A stretch of 64,000 nt of DNA from Patellaria atrata CBS 101060 (Eukaryota > Ascomycota > Dothideomycetes > Patellariales > Patellariaceae): the NCBI GenBank assembly GCA_010093705.1, contig MU006095.1, positions 1,088,816 through 1,152,815 of the forward strand, in the 5' to 3' direction. Positions 11,199 to 24,042 of the stretch are shown piece by piece. The stretch's first letter is position 1, and each line of letters begins with the position of its first letter. Position numbers and translations under genes: made by a program. The notes beneath the pieces are model-generated. The model searched no databases, had not been told where the DNA came from, and saw nothing but the letters and a program-made list of their open reading frames with translations.

Positions 11199-13494
11199 GG
11201 CTGCTTAAGATGGTTTACCGAAACTGCTGATGGATTTGAAGAAAGTTCGTTCGTCGAGTGGAGGGGCGCTACGCGGTGTAAATCGATATACGTGTCTTCT
11301 GCGACGGCGCTGACTCTTTACAGAAAATTCTAGAGGACTAGCTTGAAGCAACGGGTGGCGTTTCTTCAAGTATGCAGAGAACAGTCACACAGTAAGGCCT
11401 TGTAGAACCGGAAAATCCTGAGCTGAAGAGTCGTTGTGCGAAATCCAGGAAGGATCGATAGTAAGAGGAAGGCGCGTAATTAAATGTTTCCTTAGTGAGG
11501 CAACCGTGATGGGAATTATGTGAGTTGAACTGTTTCAGGTCTATGCGCTGGCCCCGTCCCGTTGTACTCTTGTTGTACCTTTCAAGGGCACCTAGCAGTC
11601 TCTGGTGCTGACACGCTCCGATCTACGATTGATTGAGATGCACTTGTCGGACTATTGACGAAATCTAATGCAGAATGGCTTGCAGTAAGTTGAAGTCCGT
11701 CCGGCCGAGAGAGTTGAAATCCTTAGTTGGCGATGTTGTGCATTTGATCATGGGAAACAGAAACAACAACGGTCTTGACCACTTGTCGGCTACGCAATTT
11801 CTAGAAAATTGTCGCAACCAGACGATGGCGCTCCTAAAAAGGGTTTGCAGGACGGATGATGGTGTACGGGAGTTAATAGGACAGGGAGTTTCGTGGGCTA
11901 CGGGCTATCCTTTGCACTGCAGAAGTGAAGCGCGTGGGATCGGATAGTCCTGAATTCGAATCAATATAACGCGCAGGGATGCGATATGACTACAAACGTC
12001 AACGTTTGTGTTTGCACAACAAGAAGTCGAGCAAGAGTCAGAAGAGCAGGCAAGCAAAGAGGAGGTTCACCGCTATACTTATATAAGTGTCGTTATGTAT
12101 GTAAGGTGTGAAAAAGGCCCTGATAGACTTTTCATCGCTGCAAGGGTCGACGGCTTTTAACTTACGCTTGTTCTGGCCGAGAATCCACCTGCGCGGAGAG
12201 GCAGCATAGGCACACTTTAGCTTGATGCCATGCGGTATGACACTGACTGGTAGCCAGTGGTCCTCCGCTGTACTGGTCGCTCTCTGCAGCAGCATATCGA
12301 GTCCACCAACTATGGTCATCCTTTGGATGAGATCGTTTGAAGCACGACTAGGGTTGGATGTTGAATGCTTCCGTTATGCATTGGCAGACGAGACACATCA
12401 AACCCGATTGATTACATGCACACCGAGCGAAGCGCAACTTCGCAAGTGGCTAAGAATGCTTTCGGTGCCAATCCCGAAGAGCGAAGTGAGGTCCAAGGTC
12501 TCATCAGTTCCCATCTCAAGGTCTCCTCAACTTAAACATCGGCAGCGCCGTCGCATGCATGGAACCATAGAGCCTATCAATGAAGCGAATGCTCCGCTGA
12601 ACCAAAGGGGACCAAGGGGAGAAGTAAGGTATCTATGGCTGATCGGCATCTTTGCTTTACAAGCTTATTATGCACCAGCGCATTCGAGAGAGAGAAAAGG
12701 GTTGGATCATCCTTTTTTGCGGTGAGATGGATAGGTGCGTACTCCCTACAGTACAATACTGTACAAGCACATTCCTGTAGTGTACAGAAGATGGGGCATC
12801 ACCAAGTTCGGGATGATCTAGCCATATGACCTAGAAATTGCCCATCTCGTTATTACCGTCAGGCTTTGAAGATGCCTTGATGTGCTATCAAGATCGAACC
12901 CCGGTTATTGGCAATAGCGAACTCAGATAATGAGCTCCAAGACGGAGGTTAGGCAATATCTGATTTGCCCCTTGAAGTCGTATTCGTCGTGCTCTCAACC
13001 AAGGGAACTGCTTTCAAAGGTCTGGTTGCGTACAGCCGATGACAGACACCAGGTCAGGAGTTCACCCGTAGAAGATTGATTATTGACCTGGGCAACATCC
13101 CTTCTTCCACTCTCTCCCAATTTTGTCTCTCTCAAAACGCCACCTCTCCAAAATCCTCTATCTGTGATAATTCTCGACTACCATTGGAATCGTGAAAATA
13201 ACCGCTGCTGGGAGGACAAAGAATAGCACATGACTTGGCGAGAAACGCGTAAAAATTGGGTCCCTTTCCGTCCTGTGAGATCTGAGATCTGGGGCAATTT
13301 AGCGGCCTCGGCTTTGACCCTGTGAACTTCACCTTCCGTCGACATAGCTACGCGATCTGAGGGTCATTGATTGTTCTCTTAACACCACTCGGAATCCACA
13401 ACTCGTTCAGCCATTTCCTTTCCTTTTCTTTTTTTTTTTTTTTCACACTTTCTTCTTCCTGCTTCTTCTATTTCCACTATGGGAATACCTCACA
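11199..13494. other. 2.3 kb region without a supported gene
   Basis: Open frames at 11675-11947 (+), 12222-12725 (+) and 12038-12319 (-) are short, overlap on opposite strands and show no motif. A cluster of TACAGTAC/TACTGTAC palindromes lies at 12749-12787. A 14-base T run at 13429-13442 precedes the gene at 13495 and fits its promoter. No terminal inverted repeat, transposase or tRNA could be supported. Confidence 0.55.
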
Positions 13495-15716
13495 ATGTCC
13501 ACTTTCAATGGTATCGTGAAAGAGTTCCCAGAGATACGGATTGATTATTTTCGTATCGTTGAAGGACAGCCTCCTCCTTTGGCTTGCTTCCTCAGTCATG
13601 TACATTCCGATCATCTCCAGGGCTTGGAAAGCTTCAAGTCACCTTTCCTATACTGTTCTCCAGCTACAAAGGAGGTAAGTCTGCAAAAGGATACCGTATC
13701 TAACCTATCCACTCAAATGCATATCTGAGAATAGCCTGAACAATGAGGCCTATACACCGTGTTTAGTCTTCTTACAATATATAGATATTATTACGATTAG
13801 AGAAATATCCTCATCGTATGAACTTTGTCAAAGGGATCCTAGAAGCAAAAAAGGTGACTTATTCCAAACTCAAAAGGCTTCTGAAGACGATACCTTTGGA
13901 AACACCAACAACGATTGAGTTGTCTCCAAGCAAAAAGTTGCGTGTAACGCTTTTCGATGCAAACCACTGCGTTGGTAGTGTCATGTTCCTCATTCAAGAT
14001 GGTAGGAAAGCAATTCTTTACACTGGAGATGTCAGGTCCGAGACTTGGTGGGTTAACTCGCTAGTACGCAATCCCATTCTCCTACCATTTGCTTTAGGTT
14101 CCCGACGATTGGATTGTATTTACCTTGATACAACCTTCGCGACGAGATCGGAATATTACACCAACTTTCCGTCCAAGGCTGAAGGGATTCACGAACTACT
14201 TCGAAAGGTTGAAAAATACCCAAAAGATACCATCTTTCACCTTGAAGCATGGACATTTGGCTATGAAGATGTCTGGATTGCGCTTTCAGAAGCTCTGAGA
14301 TCCCAGATCCACCTTGATCGATATAGATATAGTTTATATACTTCCATTTCATCCAAAACTGGCGAGCTACAAGCTGCGGAAGGTTCCATTTTCTGCGGAT
14401 TTCAGTGTGGCAATCATTTCAATCCAGGTTGTCTAACCAACAATACCAGCGTTCGTCTTCACAGCTGTGAGCATGGAAACCCTTGCCCTGTTTTTACCGA
14501 TGGAAAGCCGGTGGTTTGGATTCGTCCAATCGTCACCCGTACGCGAAACGGAGAAGATATTCCAGAGCTAGGAGCAGGCGGTGGAAAGGGTGATCTAGAT
14601 GAGTTTCACGAATTAGAAGTCAACGATGATAGAATCAAAGCCCTACTCTCAAATTTATACCGCACCAAATATGAGGATGATCCGGAAACAAAAGTCAAAC
14701 TTGAAGATTTCCTATCGTCGTTCGATAGTGCAAGACAAAGCACAATCCGATTAAACGAGGACGATGTTAAAGGATCGTTACTTGAAAAAGATGCCATGGG
14801 TGATTTGAATATCGAGGAGCTTGCTGAGCTCATCGCAAATGTTGCTAATAACCGAAAGGTTGGGCATTCAGATCATGCACTATCATGCTCGCAGCGCAAA
14901 AGTGAAGTAGTGAAAGATTTCCCAGACGAAATCACATTCCCATATTCTCGGCATTCTTCTTATTCCGAGCTCTGCGAATTAATCCAAGCTTTCAACCCTC
15001 GCGATATATACCCTTGCGTGGTCGATTATCATCAATGGAACAACTCCCTAAGTATGAAAGCTTTATTTGGGCATCTATGTCCGACGGCTTCCTTTGTCAA
15101 TGATAGTACTATAATGGAGATGGTTGCGAATCGTACAAGGTCAAAACTTGCCCCTGAGACAGGGTCACAAGTCGAGACACAAGACACTACGAGAGACGAA
15201 GAGACTCAGAAGTCGATGGGCCTAAATTTAAAAAGCCTAGTTTTCAAACATTTACAAGGGTGTGAGCGATCAACATCTGTACAGGTCCCTAGGGAATCTC
15301 CACGGCCGTTCTCGATATCCGGAACCGTGCGTATAGTTTCAGAAGAAGACCAACGATTGTTTAAACGACGTAAACTAATTTCATCAATTGCTGGTACCTC
15401 AGATAAAACCACACCAAGCGAGGTTATTTCAACGCTGCACGAGGAACAGTATGAGGCCAAGGCGATATCTCAATCCATACCCTCCACAGTCCCTTTGCCA
15501 AGCAAAACTACTATCCACCATCCGAGAAATGGGATTTTAGCTGTCTCTTCAACGGCTCTATCATGGTCAGGTCCATGTGTAGATGTTGAAAGGCGTAAAG
15601 CAAGAGCTATACGACTTGCCCATGATGCAGCGCTTGGGCTTGACGGACTCAATTGGTTCGAATACGGAGGTCTGGTGAGCGTCAATAACCATTCAGTAGA
15701 AGAACAAGAGCTATGA
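13495..15716 (+). CDS. Artemis/SNM1-type metallo-beta-lactamase DNA nuclease
   Basis: Two exons: 13495-13674 and 13785-15716, 703 residues. The intron (GTAAGT...ATATAG) joins YCSPATKE to ILLRLEKYPHRMNFV in phase 0. The zinc-binding HxHxDH motif is seen as SHVHSDH near residue 38, followed by the family segments LFDANHCVGSVMFLI and ILYTGDVRSE; later HLEAWTFGYEDVW and the beta-CASP region with NPRDIYPCVVD. This family (Pso2/Snm1, Artemis) processes DNA ends and crosslinks in the nucleus. The build, with the nuclease core in the N-terminal half, a conserved segment near 430-460 and a long polar tail, fits the fungal Artemis-like branch rather than Pso2, but the branch is inferred. Substrate is not shown by sequence. 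Confidence 0.85.
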
Positions 15717-16704
15717 GCACATGGTAGCAGTCAGGAGGCAACTATATGCTAAGACCTGGTAGACTGGGACTTCTGGTGGGCTGAGAATATTGCTCTTCTT
15801 CCTCGGATTTTGGACCCATCTAGCCAATGGAGAGAGACTGCATGTCGCTCTCCATCATTTCTTCCGATCGGTTTCACTTCTAATACCTCGACGGTCCCGC
15901 GAGCCACGACCCTGGGTACAGAGGATCCCGTTATAGCGTAGGCTAAGTTCAAGTATATAGAAACTACGCCTCACAACTCGCTTAAATGCAGCATTGGAAC
16001 TATCCGGTTACCAGATCTATCCTAATATGGACAGTAACTCGAAATTGGAATTCGCCCTGAATAACTCGTTACTTTCCAATTCAGTCGTCCGTTTCACGCA
16101 CCTTCTAGCATCAGTATTCCCTGTAATCCCCGCATTTTGAAGTATTCCTGGTACGCTTGACTATCCCACCAGCGAGATCGAGAGCATACCGTCCAATTAC
16201 AGAAAAGGTTTCTGACGGATATTCTAATTAGACGCTAATGAATCATCACTTCATATGATGACTCGCTGCTTTATTCAAGAATTATGTCCACCTGAATCAC
16301 CAGCAACTCTCAAGAGGTTGAGACAAATGGTGGCTGGTATAATTAGTCCTCCCTTACCATTGTGTTAGACTAAAAAGCGTTCTTGCCTCTTTTCTCAAGT
16401 GACGGTCTATGGCCAGTTCAGGTCGAGAACACTTTTCTAGACAAACGAGGATTAGAGATAAGCTGATCATTCTGCTCACCTATCGAAATAAGCTTCACAA
16501 TACAGATTCCAGCAAGAAATAGTCAAATAGGCGAACCTTTCACTCGGTTGTCTGCGGCTATGGCCACCCGGTCGTCTACCCCATGGGGTAGACCCCAAAG
16601 CGTTTAAGAGCTTGCATGGACCCTAACATTCATTCCTAGATACTCTCGAAATCGACAGTTCGATATTCACTTCTCCAATCTCACCAACATATCCCGAACG
16701 CAAG
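15717..16704. other. Intergenic region upstream of MFS pump
   Basis: Nothing coding is supported. It contains the 3' end of the nuclease gene and the promoter of the transporter. AT-rich, with no strong repeat. Confidence 0.55.
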
Positions 16705-18627
16705 ATGACTACTCAGTATCCTAATAATCACGATGAGAAACACGAACATACCGTTGATGTTGGATCTGATACTGGAGAAAAAGAACATCTACCTACATTA
16801 ACGGTCACCAACTTTGAGACGGACGAAGATGATCTACCCAGAGGTTACTTCAAAAGTAGCTTTTTCATTGGGACGATGGTAGCAATTGGTCTAAGTCTGA
16901 TGGCTGGTGTTGCTGGATTTGGTTATGCCGCTCCTATTCTTGTAATCATCAACGCAGATATCGGACCAGTAAGTGTTCCTCCTGCTAACGTCAGCAAATC
17001 CTTTTAACACCATGATAGGATCCGAATGTAGTCTGGGTTTCGCTCTCTTATACCTTGGTTCAAGCTGTGACATTTACCATCGTAGGACGAGTGTCAGACA
17101 TATTCGGACGCCGATGGGTCTTCATTGGTGGAGCGGTCCTTGGAGTCATTGGGAGCATTATCTGTGCTACAGCTCAAAGTATCAACACTTTGATCGGAGG
17201 TACCGCGATAATTGGCATTGCTGCTGCCACTCAACTGTCCTACTACTACGTCATGGGAGAACTCGTACCTATGAAATATCGTCTTGCCGGAAACGGGTTC
17301 TGCTACATCTGGACCATCCCAGGATCTGGTATTGCACCCGCAGTTGCGTATTCTCTGATATACTACAGCCCAAATGTTGGGTGGCGCGGCTGCTACTACA
17401 TTCTAATTGCAATCAACAGTACCGCGCTCCTTTGTTGGGTCTTGTTTTACCATCCGCCAACGTTTCACATGAAACATCGCAACGAAAGGATGATTACGTA
17501 TGTCAAAAACTTCGACTACTTCGGCACCGTCCTCTACACTGGAGGCCTCTTGATCCTACTGATGGGCCTTAGTTGGGGCGGCGGAGTGTACCCGTGGAAT
17601 TCGTCACATGTCATCGCTACTATAGTCGTCGGCTTCGTTGCACTGGTCGCTTTCGTCGTATGGGAGAGTTTTGCGGGACTTACCGAGCCTCTCGTGCCGA
17701 TGCACCTCTTCCGGAATATTCCTTGGGATGCATCAGTCATCGTGTCCGGTTTAGGAGCCAGTATATACTATGCATTTGCAATCATCTGGCCTTCTATGGT
17801 GTCGATAATGTACTCCGATCCTAATAACCGAATGTCTGGACCCTGGTTGTCAAGTTTAACGGGTTTGCTCATCGTTATTGGAGAGATCGCTGCGGGATTC
17901 TGTGCGAAATCCATCGGAAAGGTGAAATATCAATGCATCGCCACACTCTTCGTAGGCGGCATATTTTTTGCCTGTAAGTCATTTTTTCTTCCGAACACGT
18001 TCATATTGCACTCGCTTCGCTCCCAGACGCACGCTATTTGTATCTGTTTAACGCTAACGATGGTCTATTCTAGGTATGGCAACCTGTGGTCCCGACGATC
18101 GAGGTCGAGCTGCAGCCTTCATGTCAATTGGTGTCTTTCTCATGGGATGGACGGAAAGCATAGCAATCACGATGATTACCATCTGCACAACCGATCAACA
18201 AGAACTCGGTAGTGCTAGCGGAGTTGCCGGATCCATCCGCTTTTTGATTTCAAGTATCGCAGCGACTGTGTACACTGCAATACTTAGCAATCGGCTCGCA
18301 GTGGAAATACCTTCCCACGTTGCACCCGCCGTACAGAGTGCCGGCTTACCTGCATCGAGTGTAGCAGCTTTTATTACGGCTTTCTCAACCGGGCCGGCAG
18401 CATTTGAGCAAGTGCCTGGGATCACAACGGATATTCTGGCTGCAGGGGCAAGGGCCTACCAGGAAGGAAACGCAGCAGCGTACAGCACAGTATTCCTTTC
18501 GACAATAGCATTTACAGCGGTTGGTATTGCTGCTAGCTTTTTCATGCCAAATGGAGATGACTTGATGACTGGAAAGATTGCGGCAACACTTCACAAGAGA
18601 GACAAGGAGGATGTGGTAGGTTCATAG
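16705..18627 (+). CDS. MFS efflux transporter, TRI12/siderophore-transporter type
   Basis: Three exons: 16705-16968, 17019-17973, 18074-18627, 590 residues; all junctions close in phase. A charged N-terminal tail (about 50 residues) precedes what looks like 14 membrane segments. MFS motif A is seen as GRVSDIFGRRWVF in the loop between segments 2 and 3, and YVMGELVPMKYRLAGN is typical of the fungal TRI12/ARN group of drug:H+ antiporters. Members export small molecules such as mycotoxins or move siderophores; nothing nearby (no synthase or peptide synthetase) tells which substrate this one carries. Plasma membrane is the likely location. The downstream Zn2Cys6 gene on the same strand could be a regulator, but this is only proximity. 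Confidence 0.9.
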
Positions 18628-19271
18628 ACACGGCAGGCGTAAGTTAAGTAATGAGATAAGCAGATTGGAAGATGATAAGAAATGAAGCAGGAAAAATATT
18701 CAATTACTTTCAGACAGACCATGTCCCTTGATTCATATAAGAGATTATCACGGCATTGCTGTATTGGGTTACAATAGGAGGAAAATCGTGTCTTTTGCTA
18801 GGTGTATGAGGTGTATCACACATATCGTTAAGCTACGTAAACTAATAGACCCCGCAGACCGTAAGAGAAGCCAAAGAGTTCCGGCTTGGCTACAAAATAA
18901 CTTCGGGTGTCGGATGTGACTTCTCCAATTGCCCCGTCTCTTCCCTGCCTTCCCTGCCTAACCTGTCTTCGCCCGCTTTCCTCCTTCGGCCTTGACCACC
19001 TCTCGTGCCTTCCCTTCTTTCCCTGGGGTCCTGCCACGCCTGCCCTTTTTTTTTTTCACAACACCGTCCGCTTTGCCCACAACCTAATTGCATTCCCTCT
19101 TTCGTGCATATCTACTTTTCTCTCTCTTCTCTTTCTCCCTCTATCGCTTGATTCCATTCAATTGAACGCGATGGTGATGCTTTCTCTGTGTTCCCATAAG
19201 ATAATCGTTTTCGCCTCGCTTCCGATAGGTTACCAAGGATCTTTTTAAAGACGAATTCGACCGAGAACAGG
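18628..19271. other. Spacer with CT-rich leader of Zn2Cys6 gene
   Basis: No gene supported. Positions 18915-19160 are strongly pyrimidine-rich on the + strand, as in fungal promoters and 5' leaders. The open frame at 18907-19248 reflects that composition. Confidence 0.55.
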
Positions 19272-21728
19272 ATGGCGCATGTCAAGGTTCCCATGAGCTT
19301 ATCCCCGCCACCACCACAACCTCCTCAACCTCAACCTCAACCTCAGTCAGCATCTGTCTCTTCATCTTCTCCAGCTCCGTCTCGTTCAGCTCATCCAACA
19401 CCCCCTGCGCCCCCGTCTGGTAAACCTATTCCCTTTTCTGGTCCTCATAAGAGAGCTAGAGAAGAGGAAGATGAGCCTTCATTTCGTGCCGTACCCCAGA
19501 GGTAAGATATCAGACGCCTATTCTTGGTATCCATTCTTGTCCTGAACGACCAGTAGTAGGAAACGCGCGTCAATCGCGTGTGAGATCTGTCGGCTTCGTA
19601 AGACGAGATGTGACACAGGAAAACCAAGTTGTTCTTTTTGTACCCAGCTAGGGGTCGAATGTGTTTATAGAAAACCAGTCATTGAAAGAAAGTATGTCTT
19701 CCAATTCTTGCCATAACCCTCGTAGCAACTTTCCTATCCAATTGTGCGTGCTTTCTGTCTGTCTCATATGGAATATTGTAAAAGTTAGCGGCACAGTTAT
19801 ATGAGTTTCTCAGGGGCTGTGGCGCCTTGCAGCTTTGAGTAACTCGACCGGCATGAAATTAGCCCTATCCCCGTATCCCCTTTCAATTGAGTCTGCTATA
19901 GCCTTTTCCTACTCTCTCCATTCATCTAAACCCTCTATATCCGGAGAAGCCAAAAGTAACCCGTTTATCTTAAGATCTGACCTCGACAGAATCGAGCAGG
20001 AGTCAGCTGAAAATCCCTTGGGGAAGATTGGCAACCGCTTAGATCGTATCGAACAACTACTGTTGGACGCTTCCTTTAGATCGCAACCGTTTCCGGGACA
20101 ACAAGTTGCTCCACCGCCACCTCCACCACCTCAATTTGCTCATGGAAATGGTGTGATATCACATTCAAGACCAGTCTCTCAAGCTCAACATATCATTCCC
20201 GAGTCGATCTATCAGGCACCGAGGATTGGGCCACAGACCGTCACTTTCAATGCAACTGCACCATTTAAGGGGTTAGGTCGTCTACCTAACCAAAACAGTC
20301 CTCCGGAATTAAGTCCGCTGGAGCAAGATGATAGCGAAGGTTTCTTAGAACGTGAATTACAACAGGGTGAAATTTTGACACATGCCGGGAATCCCGATGA
20401 TCTAGATCTATCTCAACGAACTTGTTTAAGATTGGAACAGTCTTTTGCTAGATTTGTTCTTCCGTGGTTTCCCTTATTCGACCCTGATACCTGTGTCGAA
20501 CAAATCACTCAGACCATTAATCAGGGGTTTGGACTTCCGACTTTATATACAAGCTTTACCCTATTCGTCCTTGCTCTTGGCGCTCTAGCAAAGGCGGATC
20601 ACCATACCTCGGATGCTGCTCATGAACTACCTGGTTTAAATTATTATCTAGCCGCTTGTCGAGGGATGAAACAAAATTCGGGCCAGTATACAATTGTCGC
20701 CGTTCAGGGTATGATACTAAAATCGTAAGTAGACCGATCACGTGTCGCTTCCGTACAGGATTGTGTTATATACCCCTATTCGGTTGTCGAGTTGCAAGCT
20801 AAGACTCTACAGCTTGTACTTACTCCTGGCTTTGCGGACATTCCACGCCCGAGAAACAGTCAACACCGCTTTACAAACCCTAATCCCCATCCTACACCTC
20901 AAAGCCCGACTCCAAGCCGATGTCCGACTGCGCGAAGCATGCCACCGCGCCTTCTGGGCCTGCTACATCATCATCCGCGAACTCGACTTCAGCATCTTCT
21001 CCGCCATCGACTCTCCCTTCCTCCTCGAAGACGCCCTCCCCCTCCCCTACAGCGACCGCGACGAACCCGGCCTAGCCAAATTCCTCAACCTGATCGAATT
21101 CAACCGCAAAACGACCAGAGCGGCACTGACGCGCCTAACGCAGGATAACTCGGGTGTCGAAGACCTGCTCGAGGAGTACAAGGAGTGGTACCGCAATTTG
21201 ACGCCCAGCGTTGCGTTTCCCCTAGGTACGAGTCTCATCCTCGATCCGCAGAAGGCGTATATGCGCACGCGGTATGATTCCGTCGGTGTCATGATTTCTT
21301 GGACCGCGGTGTTGAGGTATGCGACGCCGGGGCTTGAGAGCGAGAGTGAGAGGGAGAGGACCCTCAGGGATGCGCAGCAGGCGCTTGATTTTGCCGTTTT
21401 GTATATTTATGCCTCCGAGAGCTTGGTGTTGGAGAGACATGTTATGCTTTTTGCCAATTTGACTGGGTGGGTTTATATTTCTTTAAGACAATATCTTGGC
21501 GGGGGGTATCCAAGTGCTGACTGAATTTATAGGTTGTTCGTCGTGTCCATGTGTCTCCTAACCACCTTCGCCATCCCGGCCCTCAAGGCCCCGGATCACA
21601 GAGGCGCCATCCCCGCCATCCATAAGGCGCATTCTTTACTCAGTGTCTGGGCCGCGAATCCGAGCGTTGCGGCGAATTTGAGGCGTATGGAGGACTTTAT
21701 GGCGAAGGCGAGATTGAGTCCGGAGTAA
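19272..21728 (+). CDS. Zn2Cys6 transcription factor
   Basis: Fungal-specific nuclear regulator. Proposed exons: 19272-19501, 19557 (or 19554)-19691, about 19975-20724, about 20813-21466, 21533-21728, roughly 654 residues. The zinc cluster C-x2-C-x6-C-x6-C-x2-C-x6-C runs from Cys85 to Cys112 (CEICRLRKTRC...CSFC...C), preceded by basic SRKRAS. A linker with IGNRLDRIEQLLLD predicts the usual dimer coiled coil, then a Pro run and a middle homology region. Acceptor 2 is a CAG-TAG tandem that adds or drops one Ser. The start of exon 3 (19957 or 19975) and of exon 4 (20813, or 20759 with a 34-base intron) is uncertain. Codon use shifts abruptly near 20830 from AT-ending to C-ending and then G-ending codons. 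Target genes are unknown. Confidence 0.85.
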
Positions 21729-22252
21729 CTGGGGGTTTGTTGGGCTTTTTGGAGTTGGGGAGCGTGCTGGGTTTGAGATGAGGTATGATTGTTCTTTTGA
21801 CTTTGGGGGCAGGTGGGCGTGAGAGGGAGATATAGGAGATATAGGATTTGATGGAATGGGTAGGATATGCTGGGATAAGTTAGGAATATACATATATACA
21901 CTTCAGACATGTTTTAAATAAATCTCGAATGGGATTCTTCCATCCGTCTCCTCTCTGTTTTTAAGCGACACTTGTTTCTGATGGAAAGCTAACACAGTTC
22001 TATCCGCTTAGGGGGGTTACGGTGTTGGATCATCGTGTTTGCGAGGGGATATGCACACGTGGTAGGAAAGGGGGGGTATCAAGTGGGTATGCAATCGATT
22101 CTATCCCATTCTATCCGATTCGGTTTAATTCAATTCAAGTTAAGATAAGATGGATAACAACAGCCGGCCTTGCTCCAACTTGATCCGAACCACCCCCATC
22201 CGATCCGCGCAGAATCGACTACTCGAAGACACCATATTGGCAGTCCACAGCG
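21729..22252. other. Convergent 3' region between Zn2Cys6 gene and THG1
   Basis: No gene. The left part continues the G-rich half of one skew island; C begins to exceed G near 22160, where the next island starts. AT-rich stretches between hold the likely 3' UTRs. Confidence 0.6.
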
Positions 22253-24042
22253 TCAAGGTGTCCTCCCCGTCAAGATCCACGCCCGTTCCTCCCAAAACGC
22301 AGAACCGATGATATCGACGTGTTCGACCACTATCCGCGCTCTCTGCCGCCTTTTTAAGTCTTTTTGCGCGGCGGTTTTGGAGGGCGCTGGGGTTTCTGCT
22401 TCGTGCTCGTTCCCTTCAACACCCGCGACGGAGGGTATAGGAGCGGAAGGAGAGGTGGAGGGGGCAGGTGCTCCGGGTATGTCTCCTTGCTTTTCTGTGG
22501 GTTCGAGAGGGGCGGGGCATGCTGGGGGAAAGTCTCTAGAGGTGGGAGGAGGGGGCGCGCTGGATTTGGTGTTGAAGGAGGGATTGTTTGGGAAGTTAGG
22601 GAGGTTGAGGTCTGCGAGCACGGTTGCGAGGAGGGATGATGGGGTTAGGGATTCTGCTGTCGATTTGGGGGGAGGGGTTGGCGTTGGGTACTGGATGTGT
22701 TAGATTGGGGCATTACGGGCCGAAGAGGGGAGGGAAAGGGGGGGGATTAAAGGCAAGGGATTAGGTAAGGGAAATAGGGAGGCAAACATACAGATCTAAA
22801 CACCACGCTTCCTTTCCGGAAAATCTCGGGTTCGTTGTTGTAGTTTATCCCGAAGCGGGAGAAGAGGATTTCGTTCTTGTCTTTGGCGAGCGTGCCCTTT
22901 TGGGGAGGGGTTTGTCAGTTTCATCACACGCCAGAAGCAAACAAAAAAAATAGAGGTTGGGAAGGGGATGACGAAGGGATGGAGTAGAAGAATAAGGGGG
23001 GGATGATACGTACCGCAAGCTCCCGTTCCGCATCCTCGTTATCCAAGCCTCCTTTCTTGATGAGGGCCCAGAAGGTGGTATTATAGAGATTATTCACATG
23101 GCCTTCGCACACACAACATCAGTCCAATACCCAACACAAACTAAACGACCGACAGTAGAGACACGTACAATCGACCTGCCTCCAACTCATGTAATCCCGC
23201 AAGTTCTGCAGACTGGGATACACGACCGCGCGGCCGTCGAAGGTGGGAAGTGGGGGTTCGAGCGGCGAGGAGGGGAAGAAAGAGAGCCAGTGGTGGATGT
23301 AGTAGGCACTGAATGTTGAGACTATTGTGGAAACTAGTTTGCTGGGTGGGGTGTTAGATGGGTCTTTTCTTGTATAAAAGGAGCCGGGGGTTAAGGTCTG
23401 GAAAAGGGTTTTTTTCTTTTTACCTCTTTCGACGCTCGAAGAGGGTGCAAGATTTGTGGAAGACGAAACTGCGGTATATCAGTTTTCTACCTTCATGAAA
23501 TTATATAGGAATTGGGCATATATTCGATACGCGATATTTTAGACCTGAATGTTTTTATGTCAGGTTGAAGGAAAACGCACCTGTACTCATCGCTAACACC
23601 ATACGCAACAACGATATCGGGAAGCTCCTTCATCACTGATTTGGCGGACTCGTTCATCAGGTCGAGTGCCCGTCGATCATTAGGTTTTCCGAAGTTATAT
23701 TTCTTTGCGAATCTAGTAACCGAAATTTATTCAGAAGGGATATTGATAAATCGTCACGTGGGATATCGGACACCATGACTGAGTGAAGGAATTATAGAGT
23801 ATAGAAAGAGAATGAGAGCAGAGACTGTGAATGAAGAAAAGTAATGATGGAGAATATCTTTAAATGCGAATAGAGATCGAGCAGACGCACTTTGTGAAGC
23901 TTCTGCCATCGATGCGGACAACGATCCACGTATTTGGGAGTAAGTTGTCGGGCTGTTCGAAAAAGCGTACATATTCATATCTGTAGTTAACTTAGTATTC
24001 TGTTATCTTAACTTTTTGTATTACGGACTTTGAGTTTGCCAT
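22253..24042 (-). CDS. thg1: tRNA(His) guanylyltransferase Thg1
   Basis: Adds the essential G-1 to tRNA-His by 3'-5' nucleotide addition. Eight exons (minus): 24042-24029, 23980-23891, 23712-23581, 23468-23424, 23341-23169, 23102-23014, 22896-22792, 22690-22253; total 1086 bases, 361 residues, every phase closing. Catalytic metal ligands are in the canonical places: RIDGRSF with Asp29-Gly30 and YGVSDEYS with Asp76-Glu77. Other family blocks are [30 protein letters not shown] (usual HINN here HVNN), [19 protein letters not shown] and the C-terminal [17 protein letters not shown]. The first exon encodes four codons plus two bases. Unusual: about 110 Pro/Ser/Ala-rich residues lie between GSVVFRS and the final block, making it longer than typical Thg1 (about 270-300). 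Converges on the Zn2Cys6 gene. Confidence 0.95.

Noticed and set aside
12222-12725. 167-codon open frame in the gene-poor region
   Set aside because: No recognisable domain, conflicting frames on the other strand, and no splice context.
12880-12900. GATCGAACCCC word resembling a reverse tRNA T-arm
   Set aside because: The stems of the T-arm and the acceptor do not pair; no A/B box spacing fits.
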